Shown here piece by piece: positions 12,267-19,615 of a stretch of DNA of 31,384 nucleotides. Positions within the stretch are counted from its first letter, which is position 1. Each line of letters begins with the position of its first letter. The DNA is taken from positions 1 to 31,384 of the forward strand of contig JAITIG010000128.1 of assembly GCA_031279575.1 (NCBI GenBank). Direction: 5' to 3'. The translations under genes and the position numbers were made by a program. This DNA is from Bifidobacteriaceae bacterium (GTDB lineage: Bacteria; Actinomycetota; Actinomycetes; Actinomycetales; WQXJ01). The notes beneath the pieces were generated by a model. That model saw only the letters and a list, made by a program, of their open reading frames with translations. It was not told where the DNA came from and did not search any database.

Positions 12267-12958
12267 AGCTAGTGGTGGCCCGCTGCGCGGTGGACTACAG
12301 CGGCCGCCTCGCCGCCCACCTCGACCCAGCCCGCCGCCTGCTGCTGGTCAAAGCCGACGGCTCGGTCCTGATCCACGCCGACGGCGGCTCCTACAAGCCG
12401 CTCAACTGGATGAACCCGCCCTGCCAGGTGCGCCTGCTGGAGCCGTCCCCAGCCGAGGCCGAGGCCGGCGTCGAGGCCGTCTGGGAGGTCGCCCAGCCGA
12501 AGGGGGCGGACCGCCTGCGCATCCAGCTGTATGAGATCTTGCACCAGTTCGAGGCCGATCTCGGCCCCGAGCCCGGGCTGGTCAAGGACGGCGTCGAGGC
12601 CCACCTCCAAGCTCTTTTGGCCGAGCAGGTCGGCTTGATCGGGGACGGTTTGAAGCTGGTGCGCCGCGAGTACCCGACGGCCATCGGGCCGGTCGACTTG
12701 CTGCTGCGCGACCCGGCCGGGGGCACCGTGGCGGTCGAGGTGAAGCGGGCGGGCGGGATCGACGGGGTGGAGCAGCTGACCCGCTACGTGGAATTACTGG
12801 GGCGCTATCCGCTGCTGGCGCCTGTCCGAGGCGTCTTCGCGGCCCAGTCGATCAAGCCCCAAGCCCGGGTGTTGGCGCAGGACAGAGGCTTGGGCTGCGT
12901 GGTGTTGGACTACGAGGCGATGCGCCAGGCGGACGATCCGTCGCTGCGCTTGTTCTAG
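12263..12958 (+). CDS. nucS: Mismatch-specific endonuclease NucS (EndoMS)
   Basis: The 231-residue product matches the actinobacterial NucS/EndoMS family, which cuts both strands at mismatches and replaces MutS/MutL repair. The N-terminal DNA-binding/dimerisation half contains [19 protein letters not shown] and [10 protein letters not shown]; the linker [17 protein letters not shown] is strongly conserved; the nuclease core has D145 in [12 protein letters not shown]159-x-K161 in VAVEVKR and Q171 in GVEQLTRY. The C-terminal SLRLF corresponds to the beta-clamp interaction motif of mycobacterial NucS. The GTG start overlaps the GH3 stop (GTGA), so translation is probably coupled. One TTA codon is present. 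Confidence 0.95.
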   Translation: MKLVVARCAVDYSGRLAAHLDPARRLLLVKADGSVLIHADGGSYKPLNWMNPPCQVRLLEPSPAEAEAGVEAVWEVAQPKGADRLRIQLYEILHQFEADLGPEPGLVKDGVEAHLQALLAEQVGLIGDGLKLVRREYPTAIGPVDLLLRDPAGGTVAVEVKRAGGIDGVEQLTRYVELLGRYPLLAPVRGVFAAQSIKPQARVLAQDRGLGCVVLDYEAMRQADDPSLRLF

Positions 12959-12966
12959 GCCGCGCC

Positions 12967-12988
12967 GCCCCGCGTGGACGCGCGGGGC
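12967..12988 (+). terminator. GC-rich hairpin after nucS, candidate terminator
   Basis: GCCCCGCG (12967-12974) pairs with CGCGGGGC (12981-12988) around the 6-nt loop TGGACG, starting 8 nt after the nucS stop. No U-tract follows, which is common for actinobacterial terminators. The next gene starts about 50 nt downstream with its own Shine-Dalgarno. Confidence 0.45.
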
Positions 12989-13037
12989 CGCCATGGGGCA
13001 GACTTGGCTGCAACCCGATGGCCCCTAAGGAGCAGCC

Positions 13038-13709
13038 TTGTCCCTCGCCCAGCTCGACCGCCCGCCGCTTGACCCGGCGCCGGCGCCGGCCCCCGCCGGG
13101 CCCCGGCCCGCCGCGGCGGCGATCGCGGTCTGGCCCGGCGACGCGCGCCCGGCCGGGCGGCGCTGCCCGCGCTGGCTCGAGGCGGAGATCGATTTGCCCG
13201 CCATCGCCGAGGTCGACGCCTGGGAGGCGGTCGAGGACTTGGAGGCGGACGCGGCCGCCTGCGGCGGCGTGGCCCCCTGGCCCGAGCTGCGGGACCCGGA
13301 GCGCGTCGAGGCGGGCGCCTCCCGCCCGGTCACAGTCTCCGCGGTGGCGGTGTTGCTGCTGGTCCTGGCCATGATCCACTCGGTTGGCGCGCTCGGCTCG
13401 TTCTCCTTGGGGACGGCGGCGGGCGGGATCGGCCGGGCCATCGCGGCCGGCGTGCTGGCCTTGCTGATCGGCATCGGGGAGACGGTTTGCGCCGTCCAGG
13501 TCACCCGCGGCCGCGCCTGGGCCCGCCTGGCCGTGGTCTGCCTGGGCGCCTTGATGCTGGTGTGGCTGACCATGGCGCCGTGGCCCCCGGGGCTGCTGAC
13601 GGTGGTGGTGTTCGCCGCCTGGCTGCTCATCGGCGCCCTCCTGGCGCACCCTTTGACCTCGCGTTTCTTCGCCGCTCTGGCCCAGGCGCCGCCGCCGGCG
13701 CGCCCCTGA
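13038..13709 (+). CDS. Four-helix membrane protein of unknown function
   Basis: A 223-residue protein with a Pro/Ala-rich then acidic N-terminal cytoplasmic part (about 1-95; IDLPAIAEVDAWEAVEDLEAD is the acidic core, read as two halves) followed by four membrane helices (about 99-120, 130-153, 161-180, 185-203). The TTG at 13038 is supported by AAGGAG with 5 nt spacing; without a cleavable signal the N-terminus should stay inside. No enzyme motif was recognised. It is followed by a zinc-binding protein gene after only 6 nt, suggesting co-transcription. Confidence 0.7.
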   Translation: MSLAQLDRPPLDPAPAPAPAGPRPAAAAIAVWPGDARPAGRRCPRWLEAEIDLPAIAEVDAWEAVEDLEADAAACGGVAPWPELRDPERVEAGASRPVTVSAVAVLLLVLAMIHSVGALGSFSLGTAAGGIGRAIAAGVLALLIGIGETVCAVQVTRGRAWARLAVVCLGALMLVWLTMAPWPPGLLTVVVFAAWLLIGALLAHPLTSRFFAALAQAPPPARP

Positions 13710-13715
13710 GGGCCG

Positions 13716-13994
13716 ATGCCGCGCCGCTCGCGCCGCCCGCGCCCGCCCGCCCGCCCGCTCGACCCCGCGCGGGCCCGGGGCGCGGGGCCTTTCCGCCGCC
13801 GCGCCGCCGACGGCCGGGAGTACTTCGCCTCGGCCGTGGCCCCGGCCCGCAAAGCCTATGTCTGCGCCGGCTGCGGCGGGCCCATCGCCCCGGGCCAGCC
13901 CCAGCTGGCCCTGTGGGAGGCTGATTCGCTGCTTGGGGTGCAGGCGGCGCTGGAGCTGCGCCGCCACTGGCACGCCGCCTGCGCCCCGCTCTAG
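13716..13994 (+). CDS. Small zinc-binding-motif protein, conserved hypothetical
   Basis: A 92-residue Arg/Pro-rich protein. The central part GREYFASAVAPARKAYVCAGC carries a CAGC pair, and the C-terminus carries RRHWHAAC, giving a CxxC...HxxxC-type potential zinc site. This pattern (GREY, then CPGC-like knuckle, then RRHWHxxC) is seen in small conserved actinobacterial proteins found near nucS, whose function I do not know. ATG 13716 is 6 nt after the previous stop. The TAG stop (13992-13994) lies inside the left copy of an 8-bp direct repeat bounding the downstream hairpin element. Confidence 0.7.
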   Translation: MPRRSRRPRPPARPLDPARARGAGPFRRRAADGREYFASAVAPARKAYVCAGCGGPIAPGQPQLALWEADSLLGVQAALELRRHWHAACAPL

Positions 13995-14190
13995 GACGGT
14001 GTTGAACAACACCGTCCGACCGTGTTGACGCAGGCGAGAGCGAAGCTCTCGCCAGCGGAAACGCGGCAGACAAGCGCTGTCGGACGTCCTGGGAGAGCGT
14101 TGTTCAACGCTCTGCCAGGACGGTGTTGACGCAGGCGAGAGCGAAGCTCTCACCAGCCGAAACGCGGCAGACGAGGGCTCTCCTAGGACG
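13991..14190. mobile_element. Hairpin-rich 200-bp repeat element flanked by 8-bp direct repeats (MITE/REP-like candidate)
   Basis: CTAGGACG occurs at 13991-13998 and again at 14183-14190. Between them lie two direct copies, offset by 101 bp, of a unit starting GTGTTGACGCAGGCGAGAGC (14022 and 14123) and continuing through CGAAACGCGGCAGAC-like sequence. Each unit holds a hairpin GGCGAGAGC-GAA-GCTCTCGCC (14033-14053; 14134-14154 with one change) and is preceded by a longer palindrome: GGACGGTGTTG-AA-CAACACCGTCC (13994-14017, perfect 11-bp arms) and a 17-pair stem with one mismatch centred on GTTGTTCAAC (14085-14122). It fills the gap between convergent genes, whose TAG stops fall in the two direct-repeat copies. 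No ORF or transposase is present. Insertion is inferred; bidirectional termination is a compatible role. Confidence 0.6.
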
Positions 14191-15505
14191 TCCGGGCCAG
14201 CAGGGCGGGCAGTTGGGCCAGGGCCGGGCCGAGTTGGCGCTGGCGGGTAAAACGGGCGCCGTGGGCGCGCGCCTGGGCCGCCTGGGCGGGCGTCAGGTTG
14301 GCCGCCAGGCGGGCGGCCTGGCCCAGGGCGGCGGCCACCGCCTCGGGGGTCAGGGCGGCGGCCCGGGCCCACAGCGGGTAGCCCTCCAAGACGGCGCAGG
14401 CGGCCGATTCGGGCGGGTGGACCGAGACGATCGGCTTGCCGGTCGCCATGTACTCGTAGACCTTGCCGGAGGTGACGTAGCGGCCCGGCCCCAGCGCCAG
14501 GACCAGCCCGTCCAACCCGGCGTAGAACTCGGCCACCTGGGCTTTGGCCACCGGGCCGGCGAAGGCGACGCCATCGGCCGCCGCCTGGGCCAGCTGGGCG
14601 GCCGCGTCCTGCCCCGCGCGGTCCTCGCCGGAGCCGAAAAATCCCAGGTAGCCGGCCACTTTCAAGGTCGCGTCCGGGCCCAGCGCGCCAGAGCGGCGGG
14701 CCAGGCGCCACCCGGCCAGCAGCTCGCCCAGCGGCACCTTGCCGGACACCGTCCCCAGGTAGCCGAAGGCCAGCGGCCGCCCGCCGCCAGAAGGGGCGCC
14801 CGCCCGGGCGCCCAGCAGCTCCGGGTCCCAGCCGTTCGCCACCACCCGGAAGCGGGCGGCGGCCTCGGGGTAGCGCTCGGCGTACCACTGCTTGATCGGC
14901 TGGTTGACAAACCAGGCTTGGGCGCCGGCCGCCAGGTAGCGCCGCTCCAGGCGCGCCCGCCGGCCGGCCCGGCCAAACGCCGCCTCCCCGCTGAACACGT
15001 CCAGCGACCAGGCGTCGCGGTAGTCCATCACAAAAGGCAGGCCCCAGCGGCGGTGGCAGAAGTAGGCGGCGGCGAAGGCGACGTAGGGGTTGGCGCTGGC
15101 CACCACCAGGTCGACCGGGCGCTGGCGGTGCAGCGCGCGCAAGGCCCGGCGCAGCTCGCCCAGCCAGCCCGCGTAGCCGACCTCCGGAAAGACGGCCAGC
15201 TCCGCCAGGGCGCGGGCTTTGCGCCAGACTCGGGGCGCCAGCCGGTGGGCCAGCGACCAGGTGGCGCGGTCCGGGTTGCGCAGCGGCCAGGGGAAGCGCG
15301 TCCGGATCAGGCGCAGGCGGGGGTCGATTTGGCTTTCCAGCGACAGGTCCGCGCCGGTGATGCCGGTGAAGACGGACCGCTCAACCGTCAAGACGCTGAC
15401 CTCCCAGCCCGCCGCCGCCAGCGCGTTGGCGGTGGCCAGCTGCCGGTAGGCCCCCCCGGAGCGGGACGGCGGAAAGCCCCAGGCGATGTACGCGGCGTGC
15501 GGCAA
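14183..15505 (-). CDS. Glycosyltransferase, GT4/group 1 type
   Basis: A 440-residue cytoplasmic or peripheral GT-B transferase. The N-terminal half begins PHAAYIAWGFPPSRSGGAYR, the typical donor-fold GFPP..GG loop of GT4 enzymes, and has VDLVVASANPYVAF and GLPFVMDYRDAW. The C-terminal half includes FGYLGTVSGKVPLGELL and KVYEYMATGKPIVSVHPPES, equivalent to the nucleotide-sugar binding region. The TTG start is supported by GAAGGA (15514-15519) 8 nt upstream. The stop codon lies in the right direct repeat of the hairpin element. Divergent from the next glycosyltransferase gene; probably the same surface-glycan locus. Donor and acceptor unknown. Confidence 0.85.
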   Translation of the reverse strand: MPHAAYIAWGFPPSRSGGAYRQLATANALAAAGWEVSVLTVERSVFTGITGADLSLESQIDPRLRLIRTRFPWPLRNPDRATWSLAHRLAPRVWRKARALAELAVFPEVGYAGWLGELRRALRALHRQRPVDLVVASANPYVAFAAAYFCHRRWGLPFVMDYRDAWSLDVFSGEAAFGRAGRRARLERRYLAAGAQAWFVNQPIKQWYAERYPEAAARFRVVANGWDPELLGARAGAPSGGGRPLAFGYLGTVSGKVPLGELLAGWRLARRSGALGPDATLKVAGYLGFFGSGEDRAGQDAAAQLAQAAADGVAFAGPVAKAQVAEFYAGLDGLVLALGPGRYVTSGKVYEYMATGKPIVSVHPPESAACAVLEGYPLWARAAALTPEAVAAALGQAARLAANLTPAQAAQARAHGARFTRQRQLGPALAQLPALLARTS

Positions 15506-15630
15506 CGGGCGGGTCCTTCGCTTCGGCGGCTGGGATGGTCGGGTTCATCCTAGCCAAGGCCGTTGCCCGCCGCCGCCCGCCGGTCGCCTAGGCTGGGGGC
15601 GCAGCTGTCCAATCGCGCGAGGAGGGTCCA

Positions 15631-16842
15631 ATGGCGCCAGCGCCCAAGGCGGCGCGGGCGGCTTGGTCGGCCGTGTTGCGCCGCCGCCACCGCCTGCCGG
15701 CGGGGTTGGACCGCGCCTTGGAGCGCGCCAAGTGGTGGTTTGCGCCGCCCCCGGCCGGCCTCGAGCTGGCCCCGCCGCCCGCCGGGGCGCCGCCCCGCGT
15801 GCTCATCGCCCCGGCCGGCTTCGCCGGGCAGGGCCGGGCTTGGGCCGAGGCCCTGACCAGCTCGGGGCGCGCCGCCGGGGCCAATTGGGCCTTTTTGGCC
15901 GCCTCCGGCCAGGCCTTCGCCTACGGGGCCGATTACACCGCCCCGATCTCGCTCAACGCCGCCCCCGCGGCCTTCCAATCGGCCCAGTTCCAGCGTGTGG
16001 TGGACTCGTTCCAAGGCGTGGTGGCCGAGTCGGGGCGGCCGCTGTTCGGCAAGCTGTTCGGCTACGCCCCCGGCCGCGAGGCCTTGGCGCTGGCCAACCT
16101 GGGGCTGGCGGTGGCGGTGATGTGGCACGGCTCCGATGTCCGCCTGCCCTCGGAGCACGCCAAATCCCACCCGCTCAGCCCCTACGCCTTGCCGCAGTTG
16201 CGCCGCCGCGCCGCCGAGCTGGAGTCGACCGCGCGGCGCAACCGCCGCGCCATGGCCCACCTCGGCCTGCCCCAGCTGGTCTCCACGCCGGATTTGCTGG
16301 ACCAGCTCGAAGGCGCGCGGTGGTGCCCGGTGGTGGCCCAGCCGGTCCCGGCGCCGGGCGGGCCGCCGCTGCTGGGCCGCCTGCCCAAGGTGGTCCACGT
16401 GCCCTCCCAGCCGCTGCTCAAAGGCACCGACCTGATCGACCCGGTGCTGCGCCGCCTGGCCCAGGCCGGCCGCATCGAGTACATCCGGGCGCAGGGCCTG
16501 GCGGCGGTCGAGGTGCGCCGCCTCTACGCCGGGGCGGACATCGTGGCGGACCAGTTCCGCATGGGCATCTACGGCGTGGCGGCGGTCGAGGCGATGGCGG
16601 CCGGCCGCTTGGTGGTGTCCGATGTCGACCCGGCCACCCGGCGCGCCGTGGCCGGGCGCACCGGCCTGGACCTGCCGATCATGCAGGCGCCGGCGGCCCA
16701 GCTGGAGGCCGTCTTGGACCAGATCGCGGCCGATCCGGGGCCGGCCCGGGCCTTGGCCGCCCAGGGCCCGGCCTTTGTCGAGGCGGTCCACTCCGGCCCG
16801 CGCTCGGCCGGCGCCTTGCTCGAGGCCCTCGGCCTGGCCTGA
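15631..16842 (+). CDS. Glycosyltransferase-like protein (divergent GT-B)
   Basis: A 403-residue protein. The N-terminal half is Ala/Arg-rich, with VAVMWHGSDVRLPSEHAKS, the HGSD motif seen in several divergent glycosyltransferases. The C-terminal half has PKVVHVPSQPLLKGTDLI, IEYIRAQGLAAVEVRRLYAGADIV (read in parts) and YGVAAVEAMAAGRLVVSDVD, which matches the nucleotide-sugar binding half of GT4-like enzymes. No signal peptide or membrane segment. AGGAGGG (15620-15625) lies 5 nt before the ATG. It is the first plus-strand gene of the glycan locus. Sugar specificity cannot be inferred. Confidence 0.7.
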   Translation: MAPAPKAARAAWSAVLRRRHRLPAGLDRALERAKWWFAPPPAGLELAPPPAGAPPRVLIAPAGFAGQGRAWAEALTSSGRAAGANWAFLAASGQAFAYGADYTAPISLNAAPAAFQSAQFQRVVDSFQGVVAESGRPLFGKLFGYAPGREALALANLGLAVAVMWHGSDVRLPSEHAKSHPLSPYALPQLRRRAAELESTARRNRRAMAHLGLPQLVSTPDLLDQLEGARWCPVVAQPVPAPGGPPLLGRLPKVVHVPSQPLLKGTDLIDPVLRRLAQAGRIEYIRAQGLAAVEVRRLYAGADIVADQFRMGIYGVAAVEAMAAGRLVVSDVDPATRRAVAGRTGLDLPIMQAPAAQLEAVLDQIAADPGPARALAAQGPAFVEAVHSGPRSAGALLEALGLA

Positions 16843-16865
16843 GATCCACAGTTGCGGCCCGAGCC

Positions 16866-16909
16866 TGATATAGGGTTGAGCCGGATCGGGCAGAGCGGGC
16901 AGGCCCGCT
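16866..16909 (+). promoter_or_regulatory. Candidate extended -10 promoter and leader hairpin before the wbpD-like gene
   Basis: TGATATAGG (16866-16874) resembles an extended -10 element. Twenty nt further the inverted repeat AGCGGGC-AG-GCCCGCT (16894-16909) could form a leader hairpin. The GTG start with GGGGAG follows at 16934. The hairpin could equally be the terminator of the preceding glycosyltransferase gene. Confidence 0.3.
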
Positions 16910-16933
16910 AGCGAACTTTGGGGGAGACCGACT

Positions 16934-17530
16934 GTGGGATTTTTCGCCGCGCCGAGCGCGGACGTCGATGAGCGCGCCGCGATTGGCGACGGCTCGAAGA
17001 TTTGGCATCTGGCCCAGGTCCGCGAAGGCGCCGTGCTCGGGGCCGGCTGCGTCATCGGGCGGGGCGCCTACATTGGCGCCGGGGTGCGCCTGGGCCAGGC
17101 CTGCAAAGTCCAAAACTACGCCCTGGTCTACGAGCCGGCCGGCTTGGCGGACGGCGTTTTTGTGGGCCCGGCGGCGGTCTTGACCAACGACACCTACCCC
17201 CGGGCCATCAACCCGGACGGCTCGCTCAAGGGCGGCGAGGATTGGGAGAGCGTCGGGGTCAGCGTCAAGCGCGGCGCGTCCATCGGCGCCCGGGCGGTCT
17301 GCGTCGCCCCCCTGACCATCGGGGCCTGGGCCATGGTGGCGGCCGGCGCGGTGGTGGTCAAAGATGTCCCCGACCACGCTTTGGTGGCCGGGGTGCCCGC
17401 CCGGCAAATCGGCTGGGTGGGTCCGGCCGGGCGCCCTTTGGAGCGCCGCGGCGAGGTTTGGGTTTGCCCCGCCACGGGGGCCCTTTTCAAGGCGGCAGGC
17501 GACAAGCTCGAGGAGGTTCAGCCGCAATGA
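16934..17530 (+). CDS. WbpD-like UDP-2-acetamido-3-amino-2,3-dideoxyglucuronate N-acetyltransferase
   Basis: A 198-residue left-handed beta-helix acetyltransferase with many hexapeptide repeats (VLGAGCVIGRGAYIGAGV). Family-specific features match WbpD/WlbB: GDGSKIWHLAQVREGA, CKVQNYALVYEP, DGVFVGPAAVLTNDTYPRA, then SVKRGASIGARAVCVAPLTI and DVPDHALVAGVPARQIGWV. WbpD acetylates the 3-amino group with acetyl-CoA to give UDP-GlcNAc(3NAc)A. GTG 16934 has GGGGAG with 7 nt spacing. It overlaps the aminotransferase gene by 4 bp (ATGA). The C-terminal roughly 30 residues look like a short rubredoxin- or zinc-like strand remnant (EVWVCPATGALF) with only one Cys. Confidence 0.82.
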   Translation: MGFFAAPSADVDERAAIGDGSKIWHLAQVREGAVLGAGCVIGRGAYIGAGVRLGQACKVQNYALVYEPAGLADGVFVGPAAVLTNDTYPRAINPDGSLKGGEDWESVGVSVKRGASIGARAVCVAPLTIGAWAMVAAGAVVVKDVPDHALVAGVPARQIGWVGPAGRPLERRGEVWVCPATGALFKAAGDKLEEVQPQ

Positions 17531-18627
17531 CCGAAAACTTTATCCCCCCGGCCAAGCCGTTGATCGGCCCCGAGGAGCGGGCCGCGGTCGACCGCGTGCT
17601 GCGCTCCGGCATGATCGCCCAAGGGCCGGAGGTGGCGGCCTTCGAGGCCGAGTTCGCGGCCGCGCTGGTGCCCGGGCGCGAGTGCGTGGCGGTCTCCAGC
17701 GGCACCGCCGGGCTGCACCTGGGCCTGCTGGCGGCCGGGGTGGGGCCGGGCGATGAGGTCATCGTGCCCTCCTTCACCTTCGCCGCCACCGCCAACTCGG
17801 TGGCCCTGACCGGGGCCAAGCCGGTCTTCGCGGACATCGAGCGGGATTGCTTCTGCCTCGACCCGGATGCGGTCGAGGCCGCCATCACGCCCCGGACCAA
17901 GGGCGTCATGCCGGTGCACCTCTACGGCCAGCCGGCCGATATGGGGCGCTTGGAGGCGCTGGCGCGCCGGCGCGGCATCGCCCTGTACGAGGACGCGGCC
18001 CAAGCCCACGGCGCCGCGCTGGACGGCCGGCCGGCCGGCAGCTGGGGCGTTTTCGCCATGTTCTCGCTCTACCCGACCAAGAACATGACCTCCGGCGAGG
18101 GCGGCATGGTGGCCTGCGCCTCTGGCGGGGTGGCGCGCGCTGTGCGCCTGCTGCGCAACCAGGGGATGGAGCGCCAGTACGCCAACGAGGTGGTCGGCTT
18201 GAACGAGCGGATGACGGACATCCACGCCGCCATCGGGCGCGAGCAGCTGAAGAAGCTGGCCGCTTGGACCGCCCGGCGGCAGGCCAACGCGGCCTTCTTG
18301 AGCGCCAACCTGGAGGGGGTGGTGGCGCCGCCGGTGCGCCCGGGCGCCACCCACGTCTACCACCAGTACCCCATCCGGGTGGGGGCCGACCGCGACGCCA
18401 TGGTGCGCGCGCTGCGCCAGGAGCACCAGGTGGGCAGCGGCGTCTACTACCCGATCCCGAACCACCGCCTGCCCTCGCTGGCGGTGTTCGCGCCGCAGGC
18501 GGACCTGCCCGAGACGGCCCGGGCCGCGGCCGAGGTTATCTCGCTGCCGGTGCATCCGGCCTTGACCCAGGCGGACCTGGACCGGATCGCGGGCGCGGTC
18601 AACGCCGTCGCCCGGGCGGGGGCCTGA
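17527..18627 (+). CDS. DegT/DnrJ/EryC1 aminotransferase, WbpE-like
   Basis: A 366-residue PLP-dependent sugar aminotransferase. PLP lysine K185 lies in FSLYPTKNMTSGEGGM; the cofactor-binding elements SSGTAGLHLGLLA, VPSFTFAATAN and YEDAAQAHGA are intact, and GVYYPIPNHRLP forms the substrate loop. In the WbpB/E/D pathway WbpE transfers an amino group from glutamate to C3 of the 3-keto UDP-GlcNAcA. ATG 17527 overlaps the upstream stop (ATGA) with GAGGAGG 11 nt upstream; the longer upstream frame inside the wbpD-like gene is a shadow. One base separates its stop from the dehydrogenase start. Confidence 0.9.
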   Translation: MTENFIPPAKPLIGPEERAAVDRVLRSGMIAQGPEVAAFEAEFAAALVPGRECVAVSSGTAGLHLGLLAAGVGPGDEVIVPSFTFAATANSVALTGAKPVFADIERDCFCLDPDAVEAAITPRTKGVMPVHLYGQPADMGRLEALARRRGIALYEDAAQAHGAALDGRPAGSWGVFAMFSLYPTKNMTSGEGGMVACASGGVARAVRLLRNQGMERQYANEVVGLNERMTDIHAAIGREQLKKLAAWTARRQANAAFLSANLEGVVAPPVRPGATHVYHQYPIRVGADRDAMVRALRQEHQVGSGVYYPIPNHRLPSLAVFAPQADLPETARAAAEVISLPVHPALTQADLDRIAGAVNAVARAGA

Positions 18628-18628
18628 G

Positions 18629-19615
18629 ATGGCGAACCTGCGGGCCGGGGTGATCGGCATCGGGTCGATGGGCCGCCACCATGTCCGCATCCTGCGCGAG
18701 ATCGACGGCGTCGACCTGGTGGCGGTGGCCGATCCAGGCGGCGACCGCTTTGGCGTGGCCGGCGGCCTGGAGGTGGGCCGGGCGGTGGAGGACTTGGTGG
18801 CGGCGCGGTTGGACATGGCGATCGCGGCCGTGCCCACCGTCCACCACGAGGCGGTGGGCCTGGCCCTGGCGGCGGCCAAGGTCCCAACCATGCTGGAAAA
18901 GCCGGTGGCGGCCTCGGCGGCGGCGGCCCGCCGGGTGGCGCAGGCCTTCGCCGCGGCCGGGGTGGTGGCCTGCGTGGGGCATGTCGAGCGGTTCAACCCG
19001 GCCATCGCCGGGCTGCGCCAGCGCATCGGGCGGGGCGAGCTGGGGGAGGTCTACCAGGTGGCGACCCGCCGCCAGGGGCCGTTCCCGGCCCGCATTTGCG
19101 ATGTCGGCGTGGTCAAGGACCTCGCCACCCACGACATCAACTCCAGCCAGTGGCTGGCCGGCTCCGACTACGCCCAGGTGGCGGCGCAGGTCGCCCACCG
19201 CGCCCGGCGCGAGCACGAGGACATGGTTTTGATCAGCGCCCGGATGGCCAACGGGGTGTTGGCCAACCACATTGTCAACTGGCTTTCGCCGATGAAGGAG
19301 CGGCTGACCATTGTGACCGGCGAGCGGGGGGCTTTGGTGGCGGACACCGGCAACGTCACTTTGACTTTTTGGGCCAACGGCTCGGTGCCGACCGAGTGGG
19401 AGCCGCTGCGCCAGTTCCGGGGCGTCTCCGAGGGCGATGTCACCCGGTACGCCATCGAGACCCGCGAGCCGCTCAAAGCCGAGGACGAGGCCTTCCGCGA
19501 CGCCGTGCTGGGGGTGCGCGATGACGCCATCTCGCTCCAGGACGGCTACAAGACCCTGCTGGCGGCCGAGGCGGCCTTGGAGTCGGCCGCCAGCGGCCGG
19601 ACGGTGCATTTGTGA
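18629..19615 (+). CDS. Gfo/Idh/MocA family dehydrogenase, WbpB-like
   Basis: A 328-residue NAD(P)-dependent oxidoreductase. Rossmann motif GVIGIGSMGRHH (7-18), the family motif EKPV (90-93), and the catalytic K163/H168/D169 region in VVKDLATHDIN are present. Length and motifs fit sugar-nucleotide dehydrogenases; with the WbpD- and WbpE-like genes next to it, oxidation of C3 of UDP-N-acetylglucosaminuronic acid is the most likely reaction. ATG 18629 is one base after the aminotransferase stop. The end overlaps the next membrane-protein gene by 4 bp (GTGA). Other Gfo/Idh substrates cannot be excluded from sequence alone. Confidence 0.85.
   Translation: MANLRAGVIGIGSMGRHHVRILREIDGVDLVAVADPGGDRFGVAGGLEVGRAVEDLVAARLDMAIAAVPTVHHEAVGLALAAAKVPTMLEKPVAASAAAARRVAQAFAAAGVVACVGHVERFNPAIAGLRQRIGRGELGEVYQVATRRQGPFPARICDVGVVKDLATHDINSSQWLAGSDYAQVAAQVAHRARREHEDMVLISARMANGVLANHIVNWLSPMKERLTIVTGERGALVADTGNVTLTFWANGSVPTEWEPLRQFRGVSEGDVTRYAIETREPLKAEDEAFRDAVLGVRDDAISLQDGYKTLLAAEAALESAASGRTVHL

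Noticed and set aside
14022..14180. Hairpin repeats as a CRISPR array
   Set aside because: Only two copies, about 60-bp repeats without uniform unique spacers, no cas genes in the window.
12852..14888. 678-codon minus-strand frame spanning nucS end, membrane gene, hairpin element and GT gene
   Set aside because: Crosses unrelated genes and the repeat element, and is out of frame with the real glycosyltransferase coded on the same strand.
17518..19026. 502-codon minus-strand frame opposite the aminotransferase/dehydrogenase genes
   Set aside because: Antisense to two genes with complete catalytic motifs; His/Arg/Gln-rich shadow composition.
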